Source of the DNA: Carallia brachiata
Taxonomy: Eukaryota; Streptophyta; Magnoliopsida; Malpighiales; Rhizophoraceae
NCBI GenBank assembly: GCA_021464245.1
Contig: JADCRB010000016.1
Span: 12,334,647 to 12,398,646, forward strand
Length of the DNA stretch: 64,000 nucleotides
Direction of reading: 5' to 3'
The position numbers were made by a program, and so were the translations under genes. The notes below the pieces were generated by a model. It searched no databases. It was not told the DNA's origin and saw nothing but the letters and a program-made list of their open reading frames with translations. Shown here piece after piece: positions 22,756 to 35,413 of the stretch; position 1 is the first letter of the stretch; each line of letters begins with the position of its first letter.

Positions 22756-25175
22756 GTGTCTTTAGCTTGTAGAATAGGAAACGGGCGAATGAAGTTGAGG
22801 TTTATTTACAAAGAGGATTTTGAGGAAGTCTGCAATCAAATTATGAGTTGGTATTTATTGGTGTGCCTCTATCTCTTGAGTATTTTTAGTTCTTTTAATT
22901 GCAAAGTTTTTGTGGTGCTAGCCATGGGAATTGAGGTTCATTTTGATGTTGGCAGGGAATTGGTTGGCGAGAAAGTTGCATGTAATCATTACAATAATAT
23001 CGGCAGTGCTACTTTAGGTAGACATCAAGCAGGAATTCAGAATGATATGCTTGAGGAACCTACTTTGGGTTTGGTTTTTCAAAACATTGATGCTTTGTTT
23101 GAACTGTACATGAAATATGACAAATAAAAATGGTTTGGAGTTGCTAAGTGAGGGGTAAGGAAAGATGATTATACTGGAGAACATAGATAGGCAACCTCAA
23201 TGTGTAGCAAAAGGCAAGTTCACAAGGTAGTTGGGTGCAATATTTTTGCGCAATGGGCGAGCAAATGATCTGATTGCAAGGCTCGAGTCTTTTGTGCTAA
23301 AAGAAATGGGGTATGGGTTATTACTAGAGTTGTGTTGGAATATAATCATGAAGTGACAGAACGATTCATAAGGCAACATAACAATACAGATTCAGATATA
23401 AAGAGGCAGCTGGAAGCTAATGATCTTATTGGGATTAGACCTAATTGTAATGTAAAATCCATGGTATACCAGTTGGGGGAGCATGAGGAGATGCAATGCC
23501 TTAATAAGGCACAATGAATCATGTGAACATGATTAGGAGGCTAAATTTGGTGGGTAGTGATGCGGAGGCTCTTCGCTAGCTATTTGTAAAAAAGCAGAAT
23601 GCTAGCACAGAGTTTGATTATTTTATTAAACCAAATAAAGAGGGTCATTTGGGCTAATGGGAGGTGCAGAGCGACATATGAAGAGTTTTGTGATGTGGTT
23701 AGATTTGATATGACCTATTTGGTAAATAAATATGATATGCCATGTGTTGTCTTTGTTAGGGTGAATCACCATGGGCAATCGATCTTGCTTGGGTGTGCTT
23801 TTTTAAATAATAAAAAAACTAAAACTTTTGTTTGACTATATGAGACTTAGTTGAGATGTATAGGAGGCACATACCTAGGTGCCATCATTATTGATCAGTG
23901 TGTAGCTATTCAAAGTGCCATTGAGATGGTTTTTCAAACCACCGGACATCAATGGTGTATAAGGCACATCACTCGCAAATATCCGAGTAAAATGGCAAAG
24001 CATACCTATTTTGGGCTAGTGAAAGATGCTTTTGTGGATGCAATATATGAGTCTACTAGTTTAGATGAGTTTGAGCAGCGATGGCAGATAATGCTAACCA
24101 CGTTTTAGTTAGAGAACAATGAATGGATGCAAGTTTTGTTTGAAAATAGGCAAAGATGAGCGCCTATATATGTGAAGTGTTATTTTGGACTGGTATGTCT
24201 TCCACTTAAAAAAGTGAATGTATGCATGCATGCATTTTTTGATGGATTTCTACATCTTCGAAGCACTTTGCATCAGTTTGTTGAGGAATATGAATTGGTT
24301 GTCAACAACAAGATTGAGAAGGATGTACATGAAGAATTTACGTCAAAAAATTCACAAATTCCACGTGTTACGAGGTGACCTCTTGAGTTGCAACTATTCA
24401 GGTTGTGTGTAAAAATAACATATTTAGGTTGGTTTAAAAGCAGCTGGTTGACACAATGTACTATGACATTAAAGAATTGTTGGTTGAGGGACTGAATGTC
24501 ACATATGAGGTTATAGAGCATGTTTTTGTTTTGATGGTGAAGACTAAGCCAGTGCAGTATTATGTTATTTTTAATGCTGAGACTGATAAGGTAAATTGCA
24601 GTTGCAATTTTTTTAAGTTTCAAGGAATATTATGTGGTCATGCTTTGAAAAGTTTGCTTGCCAAAGAAGTGACAGTAATTCCCAAAAGGTATATCTTGCG
24701 TCACTGGAGGAAGGATGTCTATCAATTTTACACCAATATGAAGGTGGGCATTAGTTGTCCGTCTATTGAAATCCAAAGGACCAAAGAATTTGAAAAATTA
24801 TTGTACTCTTCAATTGATATAGTTGTGGATGATTAGGAGAATTTCAAAACTTTTAGGAATGTCCTAGTGTAGGAATACCAGCAACAAATGAACTAGCGAG
24901 ATAATATTGACAATGTGATTGGAAACTGTGTCAGCTTCGGCAAGCTGTATTAGAGATGGTGGGTAGGAGTAGGAGATAAATACTGCTGAGGTGCCAATTC
25001 ATTATAAAGACCCTGCGAGTGTTAAAAGATAGAGGCTCCCAAGGTTGAAAAGGATTTGAGCAACCTTCGAGCAATATAAAGGAAGCAGACCTGTAACAAG
25101 AAGTCGGGCAAGGAGGGTTAACAATTCAAAGCTATCTATTCAGATATCCTCGGCAACTGCTTTGCTGTAGCAGGT
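22756..25175 (+). pseudogene. FAR1-related / Jittery-like MULE transposase relic
   Basis: Successive frames give the FAR1/FRS protein in order. An N-terminal FAR1 segment (LGLVFQNIDALFELYMKY near 23070; VITRVVLEYNHE near 23310) comes first. The MULE transposase core follows (FDMTYLVNKYDMPCVVF near 23705; VNHHGQSILLGCAFL near 23765; IIIDQCVAIQSAIEMVF near 23890; HQWCIRHI near 23955). A SWIM zinc finger (VNCSCNFFKFQGILCGHA, CxC...CxH) lies near 24595, and a basic C-terminus (HYKDPASVKR) near 25000. Intact family members are either transposases or domesticated light-signalling transcription factors. This copy has many stops and frameshifts. Whether 22756-23060 belongs to it is unclear, and no terminal inverted repeats were found. 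Confidence 0.85.
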
Positions 25176-28020
25176 ACGTACAAGGGTTCATTGCATTCAA
25201 AAAATAGGGGTGTTTGTGTATAGGATAAAAAAAAAGTGTCCCTCTTATAAGGAAAAGACTCTTTTATGTTAGGGACTAGTCAATGTTTAATGAAGTGGTA
25301 GTGAACTCTCTTTTATTTGCATGTGCAAACGAGTCAAGGTTGTCTCTTGAGTCAAGTAGCATATGCAACATTGCCTTCATTGCTTGGGTTCACCATTGAA
25401 TCAAGCAGTGCTTGCCAAGTTAGTGTGATCATCCAATTATCTTTGGACATATGGTTGTTATCACGTTCTATTTTAGCTTGACATTAAAATGATCTTGTCC
25501 ATTAATTGGAGGAAATCCTAGGTTGAAGTTTATTTTGAAGTAGGATTGATTGAAAGCAACATAATTATGATACCATATATTGTGGCAGAATAAAAGGAAC
25601 ATAAAATATTCAAGTTATCCATTGTGAAATCTTGACAAGTGAAGATAGTGCTGAATTCTGTACTTGCGTTGTTTTTGCAGAGAATCTAGGCACATATTGG
25701 TGCATTCCCAACCTCTACATTTCCAGCTAACTATTGGCTAGTGCACGGCAACCGCGTGGATGTTGCCACATCAGCAAGCTCACAAAATATGTTCCCAGGG
25801 AGCCAAATTGGGTCCTTGTATTAGGTAAATAAAAAAGATTACTAGTTGGACTTATTAAGTTAGTTTACATGCATTCATAGTTGAATTGGTTTGGAATGTT
25901 TACGTTAATGTTTGCTTTTAATTAGTCTAGTCAATTATGCAGTTATTATCTATTAGGTCTCCTTTGTTAATCATGCAATGGTGGGATATTCTGGTGCCTC
26001 AAATTCTCTGTCCCAGCTATGATACACTGGTCGTCTTGTAGTGGCCCAGCTCTTAAGTTATTGGTGCTATTAAGAAAACATCACAACCCAGTAGGGAAGT
26101 GAGATTTTTAAGACAATTGCAGAGTTGAAGCATTTAAAATACCCTTGATTAGTGTGCAAGGAAATTTTTATTGCATTTACGCAAATGGAAATGTAAGATT
26201 TGCAATAATATAATTATGGATGTTGTGCAATATAGTTATATAAATGCGCACAAAATGTACATGTGAATCCCTCTATTGTCCCCATGTTTTATGGGTTGGC
26301 TACAGCAATTAGCCCACAAAAATTCTGTTGGTAAAAAAAAAATAACACTTGAGGAAAAGTGGCCATTGTGTGTATCTGTATACTCTTTATTCGTCGTGGT
26401 CATGACATATAAATCAATTGCACATGTGACTTATGTGAACGGTTGCTGTTGGTTTATGTCCATTATTAATTGGTCAAAGGTATGGATGAGTGGGAGAGAG
26501 ACCGTGAGATGGACTAAGTAAATCCTTATACACATTCTGCATAAGTGCAATCCACATTAAACACAGTGTTTTGCACATCATAAGTTTTAAAGAAAACATA
26601 ACTAAGGTCGACGTGCAACAGACATATTAATGACATGCAAAATGCTCAACTCTATCTAGCATTCAGTCCATGCGCCTCAGTCCAGCAACCTTTTACATTA
26701 TTAATTTTACAAACAAACACGTCAACATTGAGGTGTTTGTCCATCTCGCTCTCGGTCAATTTTGAGGTTTTTGTTTAAGAAATTAATAATGGACATAGAC
26801 AGAGAGAGAGAGAGATTGACAGATTTATTTATTATAACCTTCAAAGGTTTGTTGGATATCTCATTTGCAGTTTTGCACATGATAAGTTTTGAAAAAAAAA
26901 CATATAACCTACAGCTAAGGTTCATGTTCAACAAACTCATGAATGAGATGCACAAGGCTTAACATGGTCCAAAGTCAGTTCATCCTCCTCATTCTATTAA
27001 CCTCTTTCTTATTTATAATATAGCAATGGGAAGCAACAGCCTAATTCTCATTTGTCTTGTATGTTTGACTAAAAGAGGAATGTCGTTCCCTTAAAAAAAA
27101 AAAAAAAAGTGAATTAGATACCCCACTTTGAGGGAATGCATGATTAACAAATTTAACCTATTGCTCATTCTCATTCCCACGGTGATGAAACATACTCCCA
27201 AAAGGCCACAATTTAGCCAGCGTTTTGCGGAAGTGTTATTCTAAACTACCGCAACTTTGCTCTTAGTCGTCTTCTATTGCGTTCAATATTTATCATTTCT
27301 CAATTATTTTAATTTACTTATAGAAAGAAGTATATTTAGTTTATATTGATTTTTTTTTGTTTTAGTGAATAAAAAAACTTTTTTCATTTAAATAGTTTTG
27401 AGTGAAGTTACACTTTCATATTGGTTTTTTTTTTTTTTTTTGAGAACACAGTTTTACATTAATATTAATAAGGCAAAAGGTTGTTGGCTAGAGGGGCCTA
27501 CATCGATTGCTTTAATGTATTAAGTTTGTACATATTGTGCATAATTTTGGTCCACATCAACCATAGCATATGTTGTTTCAAACTAATGACGTACGAAATT
27601 ATTAATGTTTATGTGTAACGAACTTATAAACGATGTGTATAAGGGATAAATCTTTCCATTTATGGGTCTCTTTATTCCTCAATCTAGGTACCTATGGCCG
27701 ATATGTTGCTTTTACTTTAGTTATAAGTAGAGATTCCTCGCTTGAGTCCCATGAACCGACCGTGGGACTGAGTAGTGAAAAAATATTTTTTATTATTTTT
27801 TTAAAAAATAATTAAAAAATAATATTAAATGTATTTGTGGTAATACTAATTATATTTTAGATAACACTAAATACATTTAGGATTTAGTGTAGAAAAAAAA
27901 TTAAAACAATTAAAAAATTTATACTAAAAAATTTTAGGATGATACTAATTACCTTAAAGGTAGCACTAAATATATTTAGCATTTAATTTTGAACAAAAAA
28001 TAAATTAAAATCTATTTTTC
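25176..28020. other. intergenic repeat-rich region
   Basis: There is no recognised gene. Three diverged copies of a ~110-bp unit sit near 26530-26645, 26850-26965 and 27520-27650. Shared text includes GTTTTGCACAT-ATAAGTTTT and an AACAAACTCATGAATGAGATGCACAAGG-like core. A (GA)n tract lies at 26798-26814. Two adjacent related blocks near 27835-27890 and 27935-27990 carry ATACTAATTA ... GCACTAAATA. A splice-acceptor-like TTTTTGCAG near 25675 precedes a short open stretch that might be a last exon of the MULE gene, but I cannot support it. Confidence 0.5.
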
Positions 28021-28079
28021 TAAGGTCTTTGGGTACATGGATTGAGATTTTTCTCAATTCATGTACCCAAACCCTTAAG
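28021..28079. repeat. near-perfect short hairpin
   Basis: The arms 28021-28047 and 28052-28079 pair almost completely (TTTGGGTACATGGATTGAGA against TCTCAATTCATGTACCCAAA) around a loop of about four T residues. The arms start and end with TTAAGG/CCTTAA. It may be the centre of a palindromic MITE or a cruciform-forming site. No poly-T terminator context or neighbouring gene supports a transcription terminator. Confidence 0.75.
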
Positions 28080-29132
28080 TTATTCATTAAAATGGCGTAG
28101 TTACCTAGATATTGTGAAAGTTAGAGAGACTGTGTGGTTGACCGAGTTTCTTTCATAAAAAGTTGTTGCACATCATTTTTGTATTGTATGTTATGCAAAA
28201 GGGAAAACAGTGACAAAATTTATAACACTTATAGGCAAGGTTTAAACTTGGAATATGTTAAACTTGCATGTGTTTCTTTGTTATCATTATTAATTAATAC
28301 AATTTCATGTTAATATTTATGTTGTGTGTGTTATTGTTATAGTTATTGATTCTGAGTTTATTTTTTATTGTTGATTTTATGTTTGTTTTTTTTAAGTTTT
28401 TTATTCTGTACAAATAAAAATATTTATAGGCTTTTTTACTATTTTGACTCACAAATATATATTTATAGTTAGATATTAGATTTATACAATGTAATATTTT
28501 TTTTGTAAATTATTATTGAATTTTTTCTTAAAATATTTTGTCATAGTCTTATATACAACAACTCTATATATATGTATGTATATATATCTGCTTTTTTTTT
28601 TCTAGAAAAAAATATATTTTTTGTTTTGTTTATACTCCCATATTTAGCTATTGGGCTCTATCATTAGTGATCCAAAGGCAACTGAGGCATACAGGCTAGG
28701 TGTGGGTGGATAGAGCCATAAAGGAGCACCCAAATATTCTAGGTAATTTTGACAACAAAGCAAATCAGTGTTCAATGATTAATGGTCCGCCTGACCCGCA
28801 TGTGGCATGGAATAAAAGGACTGAAAATTTGAACAAACCATATCACTGCACAAAGGGCGCAAAGTCCATGTGCAATCAGGAATTTAAAAAAAAAAAGAAA
28901 AAAATTGAAAAAAGACCAATAAAAAAAATGACCAATCAATGAAGGGCAAGACATTCAAAAGGCCAAATTGATCTCTTGGGTGTGTCTGTTCACAGAAGGG
29001 TCAAAAGCAAAGGAAATCAAAGGAGCGCATGCTCTAGCTACAGTGCACATGATAGGAGGTCGATTCTACATCTCTTTCACGCACCAATGGAGCATCAAAC
29101 TAACAAGTAATCTCTCAACCTTTCTTGCATAC
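28080..29132. other. intergenic, nothing recognised
   Basis: AT-rich to 28620, then less AT-rich. The 80-codon frame at 28700-28942 ends in a lysine run from a poly-A tract and has no recognisable domain. Confidence 0.45.
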
Positions 29133-30577
29133 TGACCGGGTAAAATCCTGCAAGCGTACAGGGCCGATCGTAGTAATAAAATCCTGGTGAATACTCCAGG
29201 TGTCGAACCCAAAGGAACAGAGGATAATCGTAATTTATGTTGTTTGAGCAGAAATTTGGCGTTGCAAAAATTATAAAAAGAAAATAAATACTATTAAATT
29301 AAGAAAATTAAACTAATTAAACAAAACTAATGACACTATGGAGACGGTTCAATAATAAGAGTACTAGGGTTATGGGCATTCACCTAGAAAGGATTGAACT
29401 ATATGAAAATTTCGTGGACAATTGAATTGACTATCAACTCTTCTTATTTAGTTAGTGTTCTTTGTCAAGCAACCCTAACCATATTCAATCTAATTGTGCT
29501 CTTCTCTTGAACTCACACAAATCAGATTCAACTCATTAAGAACAGAGAATTTTTATTGACATCATACGAATTTATCTCATCTCTGACTCAAAATCCATAT
29601 ATTTATCTATTTAGTGCACGACTCGTGTCTCATCTGTCGATCTCAACACAAATCCTATGACTACTTTCATGGTGATCAGGCACAAAAGAATATTTAAGAT
29701 CAAAATAGATAAATCAAATTCCAGTTCTCAACATGAAATTGCAATATAATCCAAAGAATTATAAAATATCCACAAAATCATATAATCCAACCCTAAACTA
29801 AGTTACATCCCTTTCACCCTAGTTAGGATTTTAGCCACTCATGCTAAAAACTAAAAATAAATAAATAATAAACATCAAGAGTTCACAAGAGAAAGAAGAA
29901 ACGAGAAAGATTTGAAAAACTCGTTTCTGACGTCTTCGTGTTCCTTCCTTATGCTCTTCTCCTCTTTTGTCTCTACGCTTCTCTCTGTATCGTCTTTCTA
30001 TTCAAAAGAGTAGTCTCCAAAAGTCCCTTCACTCTGCTGTAACTTTTGTATTTATAGTCCCCTCCAAAAATAAAATTGTAAGCCCTAAAAGAGTCCAAAT
30101 TCGAGTCGGAAAAGGATTTATAAATTTCCTGAACAGTTTTAACCCTCTATTTTCGGACCCAAATTGCGACCCTTTTCAGGCCGAATCCGAAGTCAGTCAA
30201 AACAGACAACTTGTAGCTCTATCTCTTAGCTTCGATTTGACTTAAGAATCATCCAATTCTGACTTGTGTAGAGGAAGTTATAGCTGAAATACCGAGCAGT
30301 GCGCAAAGCTGTGAAATTCTACCCGAACTGACCACATGTTAGCTTTCCAACCAAACTTTTGATTCGGTTCTTTGGTGCTCGGCTCGTTTCTTCTCCTTCA
30401 AACCCGATAGGTTCCTTTTTCTAAGCGTCGAATACTTCAGTTATGTCCAATTGTCCTACAAAGCATAAAACAAGCAACCGAAGTAGAATTTGCCACAATT
30501 TACAATATTTACATAGTTAAACTATCCAAATATATATATAAATTATGCATAAACCTATGTAAATATTGAACCTATCA
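29133..30577 (-). repeat. solo LTR, Athila/Gypsy-like family, perfect target duplication
   Basis: Read on the minus strand it starts TGATAGGTTCAATATTTAC and ends TTTTACCCGGTCA (1445 bp). The perfect direct repeat CATAC flanks it (29128-29132 and 30578-30582). A TATA-like CTATAAATACA (minus, near 30055) lies mid-LTR and fits a transcription start for the element. It shares the ATCACCATGAAAGTAGTC and CCTGTACGCTTGCAGG blocks with the solo LTR at 5138-6411, and the terminal ~280 bp with the tail of the gag-containing element at 34640-34913. Open frames inside are incidental. Confidence 0.9.
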
Positions 30578-30582
30578 CATAC

Positions 30583-33500
30583 CATTGTGGCCATTGTGGA
30601 AGAAATGAGTGGGTCAAGAGTCTCTACAAGTTGAGACATTTCAATGGGCTTCAAACTCTCTTTTGTAGTTGTCTTACTGTTGTCTCCTCTTAAATGAGTA
30701 GAAGCATGTGTGGGCTTGTGTATGGGAAACTTATCTTTGATGGAAGCTTATAACATTGAAATGTTGGAAACCTTGTTTGTTCTTGGAGCAAACATAGTGT
30801 CGGTCAGCAGGCTAATGAACATAGGCTTGTCAGTGATGCCATAATGCACAGACTGGAGAAAAAGGCCACCGCATCGATGGTGACATCAATGGAGACCCAG
30901 TGGCCAACGGACACCCATATCATGTGGCTGTTGTGAATGATAGTGAAATTAACCACTTGCATGATGAAGCAAACCAACCTGTTCAGCTTGCGATTTTGCT
31001 ACCTAAGCACCCTCTACCACTTCCTTATCACCTTGAGAACAATGGGCTTGTCCACTTTTTGTTGCAAAACCTTCAGAGTCTAGAAGATCAGGTTGGTCAG
31101 ACATGGTTGAAAGAGTGGGTAATGAAGATGATCAAACTATAGAGGAACAAATGCTCAATAATGGTCAAAAAGGAAGGCAACAAGCAAGAATTAGCATGAA
31201 GGATATCCAAAGGCCTATGATTGGTCCTTTACCTTCCGGCATCAGGCTAAGTGTAGTAGCTTGCAACTATAAGCTCAAGGCCATGTTCTTTAACATGTTA
31301 CCATTGTTTCATAGTCTACCAAATGAGGGCCCACTTACTTTTTCGTGGGACTTTTGCAGCACGATAGAGACTTTTCCTCTAGGGAGATGCTTAGAGAATG
31401 AGTTGAGGATGAGATGTTTCTCTTACACTCTCAAAGATAAGGCGAAACTCATTAATCTATCAGAGGGATCACTCACTACATGAAAGCAAATCTACAATAA
31501 GTTTATGCTGAAATTTTACTCCCCTCAAAAGACTGCATAGCTTTGGAATAATATCCCTTCTTTCTCATAGATGGATGCTGAACCTTTTCATGAAGCATAA
31601 GAGAGGTTCAAAATGCTTATGATGTAGTGCCCACACCACTGATTCTCCAAGCCTCTCTTGATGCAGTTCTTCTATGATGGTCTCATCACTAACTCTTAGA
31701 TGTTGGTGGATTTAGCAACTAGTAGATATGTAGGCAATAAGCTAGCAAATGAGCTATATGATATGTATGAGCTGCTGGCAGACAACTCTCAACAGAAAGC
31801 TATCAAAGGGTGTAGAGTTAGAGCTTATGAGATATCTTCATAGGTTAATGTGGCATGCAAGATATACGACTTATCTCGCCAAGCAATGTTACTGTTGAGC
31901 AGAGATTTGATGCAAAGGGAGTAATGATCTTATTGTGGACGCTTTGGACACACCAAAGTTGCTTGCCTTAGTGGAGACTTAGGAAAGTCTGTAGAGGAGA
32001 TTAATTGTGTTGGAGCTTATGCAGGGGAATAGCAGAGGAATGACCCACACTCCAACACCTATAACCAAGGATGGCAAAACCATCCAAATCTTGGTTGGAA
32101 GGAGTAGGACAACATAAGGCAAATAATAACACCAGGGTTTTAGCAACAGAGACCCTAGTGCCAAGGTCATCTATCTCAACCTCAAGATAAAAGTCACAAA
32201 TATAAGATATGTTCTTACTGTACATGTCAAAAATGGATGAGAGAATGACACAACAGGATGCTAAGCTGAAGAAATTGAACCTAAACATTGACCAAGTTGC
32301 ATCAACTTACCAAGCCTTGATTCATATTTTGGAGGTACAAGCAGGTCAACTTGTCAAAGCAGTTTCGAGCAAGAATCAAGGCTAACTCCTTAGTAATGCC
32401 AAGGTGAATCCAAAGGAGAACATTTTGGCCATTACATTGAGAAGTGGGAAGATGATAGAAAATCCTAACAATGCTTAGCAAAATTACAAGCCTACAAAAG
32501 ATGGTGTTGAAGAGGAGGAACTTGTGCATGAGAATGTCAAAGATGCTGGAAAGCGAAGGTAGGATAATATTGAGGAGGCAGTTCCACCCACTCCTTCCTC
32601 ATAAGTCAAGCCATATGTCCCACCAATCTTGTTTCCTAATAGGCTGAAAAAGAGGAGCAATGACAAGAACTTTCTGAAGTTCTTGGACATGTTTAAGAAG
32701 ATCGACATCAACATTCTTTTTACAGAGGTCATTGCACAAATGTCAAACTATGCAAAGTTTCTGAAGAAGATTATATCAAATAAGAGGAAACTCAGAGAAC
32801 AAGCCACAATTGCCTTAACTGAGGAGTGTAGTGCTATTGTTCAGAATAAACTACCTCCCAAGCTAAAGAACCCATGGAGTTTTACTATCTCTTATACTAT
32901 TGGTAGTTTAGGCATTTAGTGTTGCTTATGTGATTTAAGAGCGAGCACTAATTTGATGTTATTATCTATTTTCATGAGGCTTGAAATATGAAAATTGGAG
33001 CCAACCTCAGTGTCTGTGCACCTCGCTGACCGGTCAATCAAGTATCCTTATGGAAAAATTGAGGATGTGTTGGTTAAAGTGGGGAAGTTCTATTTCCCTA
33101 CTAATTTTCTAGTTCAAAAGATGAAAGAAGTTATAGATATCCCGATAATCTTATAGAGGCCATTCCAAGCCACTAGTAAGGCGCTCATCGATGTAGAGTA
33201 AGGAAAGCTGACATTCCGAGTAGAAAAAAAGGAGCATGTATATAACGTGTTCAAAGCGTTGATGAATGCATCACTAGAGGATGCATGCTTTATGGTGGAA
33301 ACATTGAAGCGACCTAAAGAGGAACTGAAGAGCATAGACATTGACTTGAGAAGGGCACTTGAGATGCTATTTAAGCAACCTCTCCAAGAGGCAAAGTCAA
33401 GCACAACACTTTCCATTGCAAAGTCGGCTCCTTTAGAGCTCAAGCAGTCTTACCTTACTCTAAAGCATAATTTTCTAGGAAGTGACTTCAATGAGAGAGA

Positions 33501-34639
33501 GAAAGTGCTTCTCTATAACACCTACAGTGGGACAATCTCATGGAAATAAAAGAAAAATCAATTGTTGGGACCATTCACAGTGTGCAAAGTGTATCTTAAG
33601 GAGCAGCCGATATTGGAAGTAAAAAGTCTAGGGTGATTAAAATTCACAGAAGCAATTTAAGACCTTATCATCTTGGTGATCGTCCTCCTTAGAAGTAAAA
33701 GGAGGCACGTCTAGCTAGAGGCATTAAATCAAGTGCTTATTGGGAAGCAATCTAATTTCTATCTTAGTTGTTTTTTTTTTTTTGTTTTGTTATTTAGTTC
33801 ATTTTATTCTTGGTTTGATTTTGTTCTTTTTGTAGGTCCATGAGAAAGATCAAAGCATGATTTATATCTTCTCAAAGAAACCTCTAATTGGTCTTCAACC
33901 AAATAGCTTTCCTCTGCCCTCACCTTTCGTTTTAGTTTTTAGATGCAATTTATTCGAAGTGTGGGGTGTTTATTTTGCTCTGAGTTTATTAGTTTTGGAC
34001 CATTCTATTGTATATTTCTTATGGACTATATAGGACTAATTTCGTTAGGAGTAGAATTTTTCGTGTTGACGTGTGCTATTTTCTCTGTACTCTCTATGCA
34101 CTTATTGCTTCTACTTTCCCATGATTATTGTAGATGTTGCGGTGATTATCATGTGGATGATTGAGCAAAATGAATGTAACATGACGTTCAATGACTATTT
34201 AATACTCAGGAAGTTTCGATTTCATTTCTCTTAATGCTTTCTTTTCTCTTAATTTACTTTGTTTTCGCAACATTGAGGACAATGTTGGCCAAGTGTGGGG
34301 GAGAGGAGCTACTTTGAATTTTTGCCAAAATTTTGTGTGCTTTAATTGCTAATTTTTTGCGTTCTTGCACGATTTTACATAAGTTTCACTTGAGTTCGAT
34401 TTAAGTTAAATTTTGGACGTCGAAGATAGTACTAATGCATGTGAGGTTAATATTTAAGTATTATTTGACATTAGCTACTCAGAGATGGTTAATGGTGAAC
34501 TTGTTCTTCATTTGAAAAATTTTTATTTCTAATTTAATTTTAAAGTTGTGCAATAACTTTTTAAAGAAAGATGCTAGCTTTTAGAGATTTTTGTATAATT
34601 TTTAATTACTTACACTCATTTAAATCATTAATGCCAAAA
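30583..34639 (+). mobile_element. internally deleted Athila-like Gypsy element
   Basis: Gag is recognised from about 31205 (LPLFHSLPNEGPL near 31300; FSYTLKDKAKLINLSEGS near 31420; CPHH and FFYDGL near 31640). Spacer and protease follow: ITLRSGK (32435), FPNRLKKRSNDKNFLKFLDM (32630), ALTEECSAIVQNKLPPKLK (32815) and a CDLRAS remnant of the protease active-site region (32925). At about 33550-33590 the text jumps straight to the end of the integrase region (GAADIGSKKSR near 33605, LRPYHLGD near 33655). RT, RNase H and most of integrase are therefore deleted. Typical Athila 3' features follow: GCTTATTGGGAAGCAATC (33737) and ACATTGAGGACAATGTTGG with AAGTGTGGGGGAGAGGAG (34270-34310). No 5' LTR is visible; it is replaced by unknown sequence (30583-31100). 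Confidence 0.82.
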
Positions 34640-34913
34640 ATTTCATGTAATTCAATCCCTTCTAGGTAAATACCCGTAGCCCCGGTACCTTCTATATTGT
34701 GTTGAACTTTCAGTTGAGTTGCCTCTAGTTTTAATTAGTTAAATTATTTCATTTAATTTAATAATTTTGCCTTTAATAATTTTCTCAAATGTCAACTTTT
34801 TGTTAAATAACTTGAATTACAATTATTTTTTTGTTCCCTTTTGTTTGACATCTAGAATATTCACCAGGATTTTATTACCATAATTGGCCCTGTACGATTG
34901 CAAGATTTTGTCA
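34640..34913 (+). repeat. 3' end of an Athila-like LTR
   Basis: AATTCAATCCCTTCTAGGTA through ATTCACCAGGATTTTATTAC and GGCCCTGTACGATTGCAAG to TTTTGTCA matches, in opposite orientation, the first 280 bp of 29133-30577. The upstream part of this LTR, including its TATA region, is missing or unrecognisable. The element therefore has only a truncated LTR here. Confidence 0.75.
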
Positions 34914-35312
34914 ATTAAGTTTTGAATCAGGTCCCAAAGTCATATCTAATAAAAAATCTTCAGTTTTTTTACTATGAATCATCCCAAAAAAAATCTTCTC
35001 AAACTTCTCAGGATGAGAAAATCATAGAACCTCAGTTCTTCATCAATCCTGAAATCTAGAGGGTTCTTGTGCCTTGAAAAATAACGCTAAAGTTAGAGAA
35101 AACAAAAGGTTGAGATTCTTTGATTGTTCTCCATTTTACGGTATTTGTGTAATGGAAATAAGAGTGATTTCCATTGTTTTCAATTGTGATTTTACTCTAA
35201 TTATGCAGTGATTGTGATTCCAAAGAGGCAAAGATTTAACCTCAAGATCTAGAACTAAGGGGAGAATTTCGGTTCACGTAGTTATATTTTTACAGTATTT
35301 TTCATCAAAACA

Positions 35313-35413
35313 CATGCAATCTGACTAGGTAACAACCTATACATACTCCGATATCAATATAAGAAATAAAAAGGCATGAGCATGTATAGGTTGTTTCCTA
35401 GTCAGATTGTATG
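35313..35413. other. long, near-perfect hairpin (MIR-like or MITE)
   Basis: Arm 35313-35348 (CATGCAATCTGACTAGGTAA...) pairs with 35378-35413 over 36 bases with about three mismatches and no bulges. The loop is about 29 bases. Size and pairing are within the range of plant microRNA precursors. The same structure could also be a tiny palindromic transposon. No promoter or known mature microRNA was recognised. The rest of 34914-35862 has no recognised gene. Confidence 0.55.

Noticed and set aside
27745..27780. AGTCCCA...TGGGACT hairpin
   Set aside because: Only 7-bp arms; not distinguishable from chance.
29967..30245. 92-codon plus-strand frame with basic and hydrophobic content
   Set aside because: It lies entirely inside the minus-strand solo LTR and follows no gene structure.
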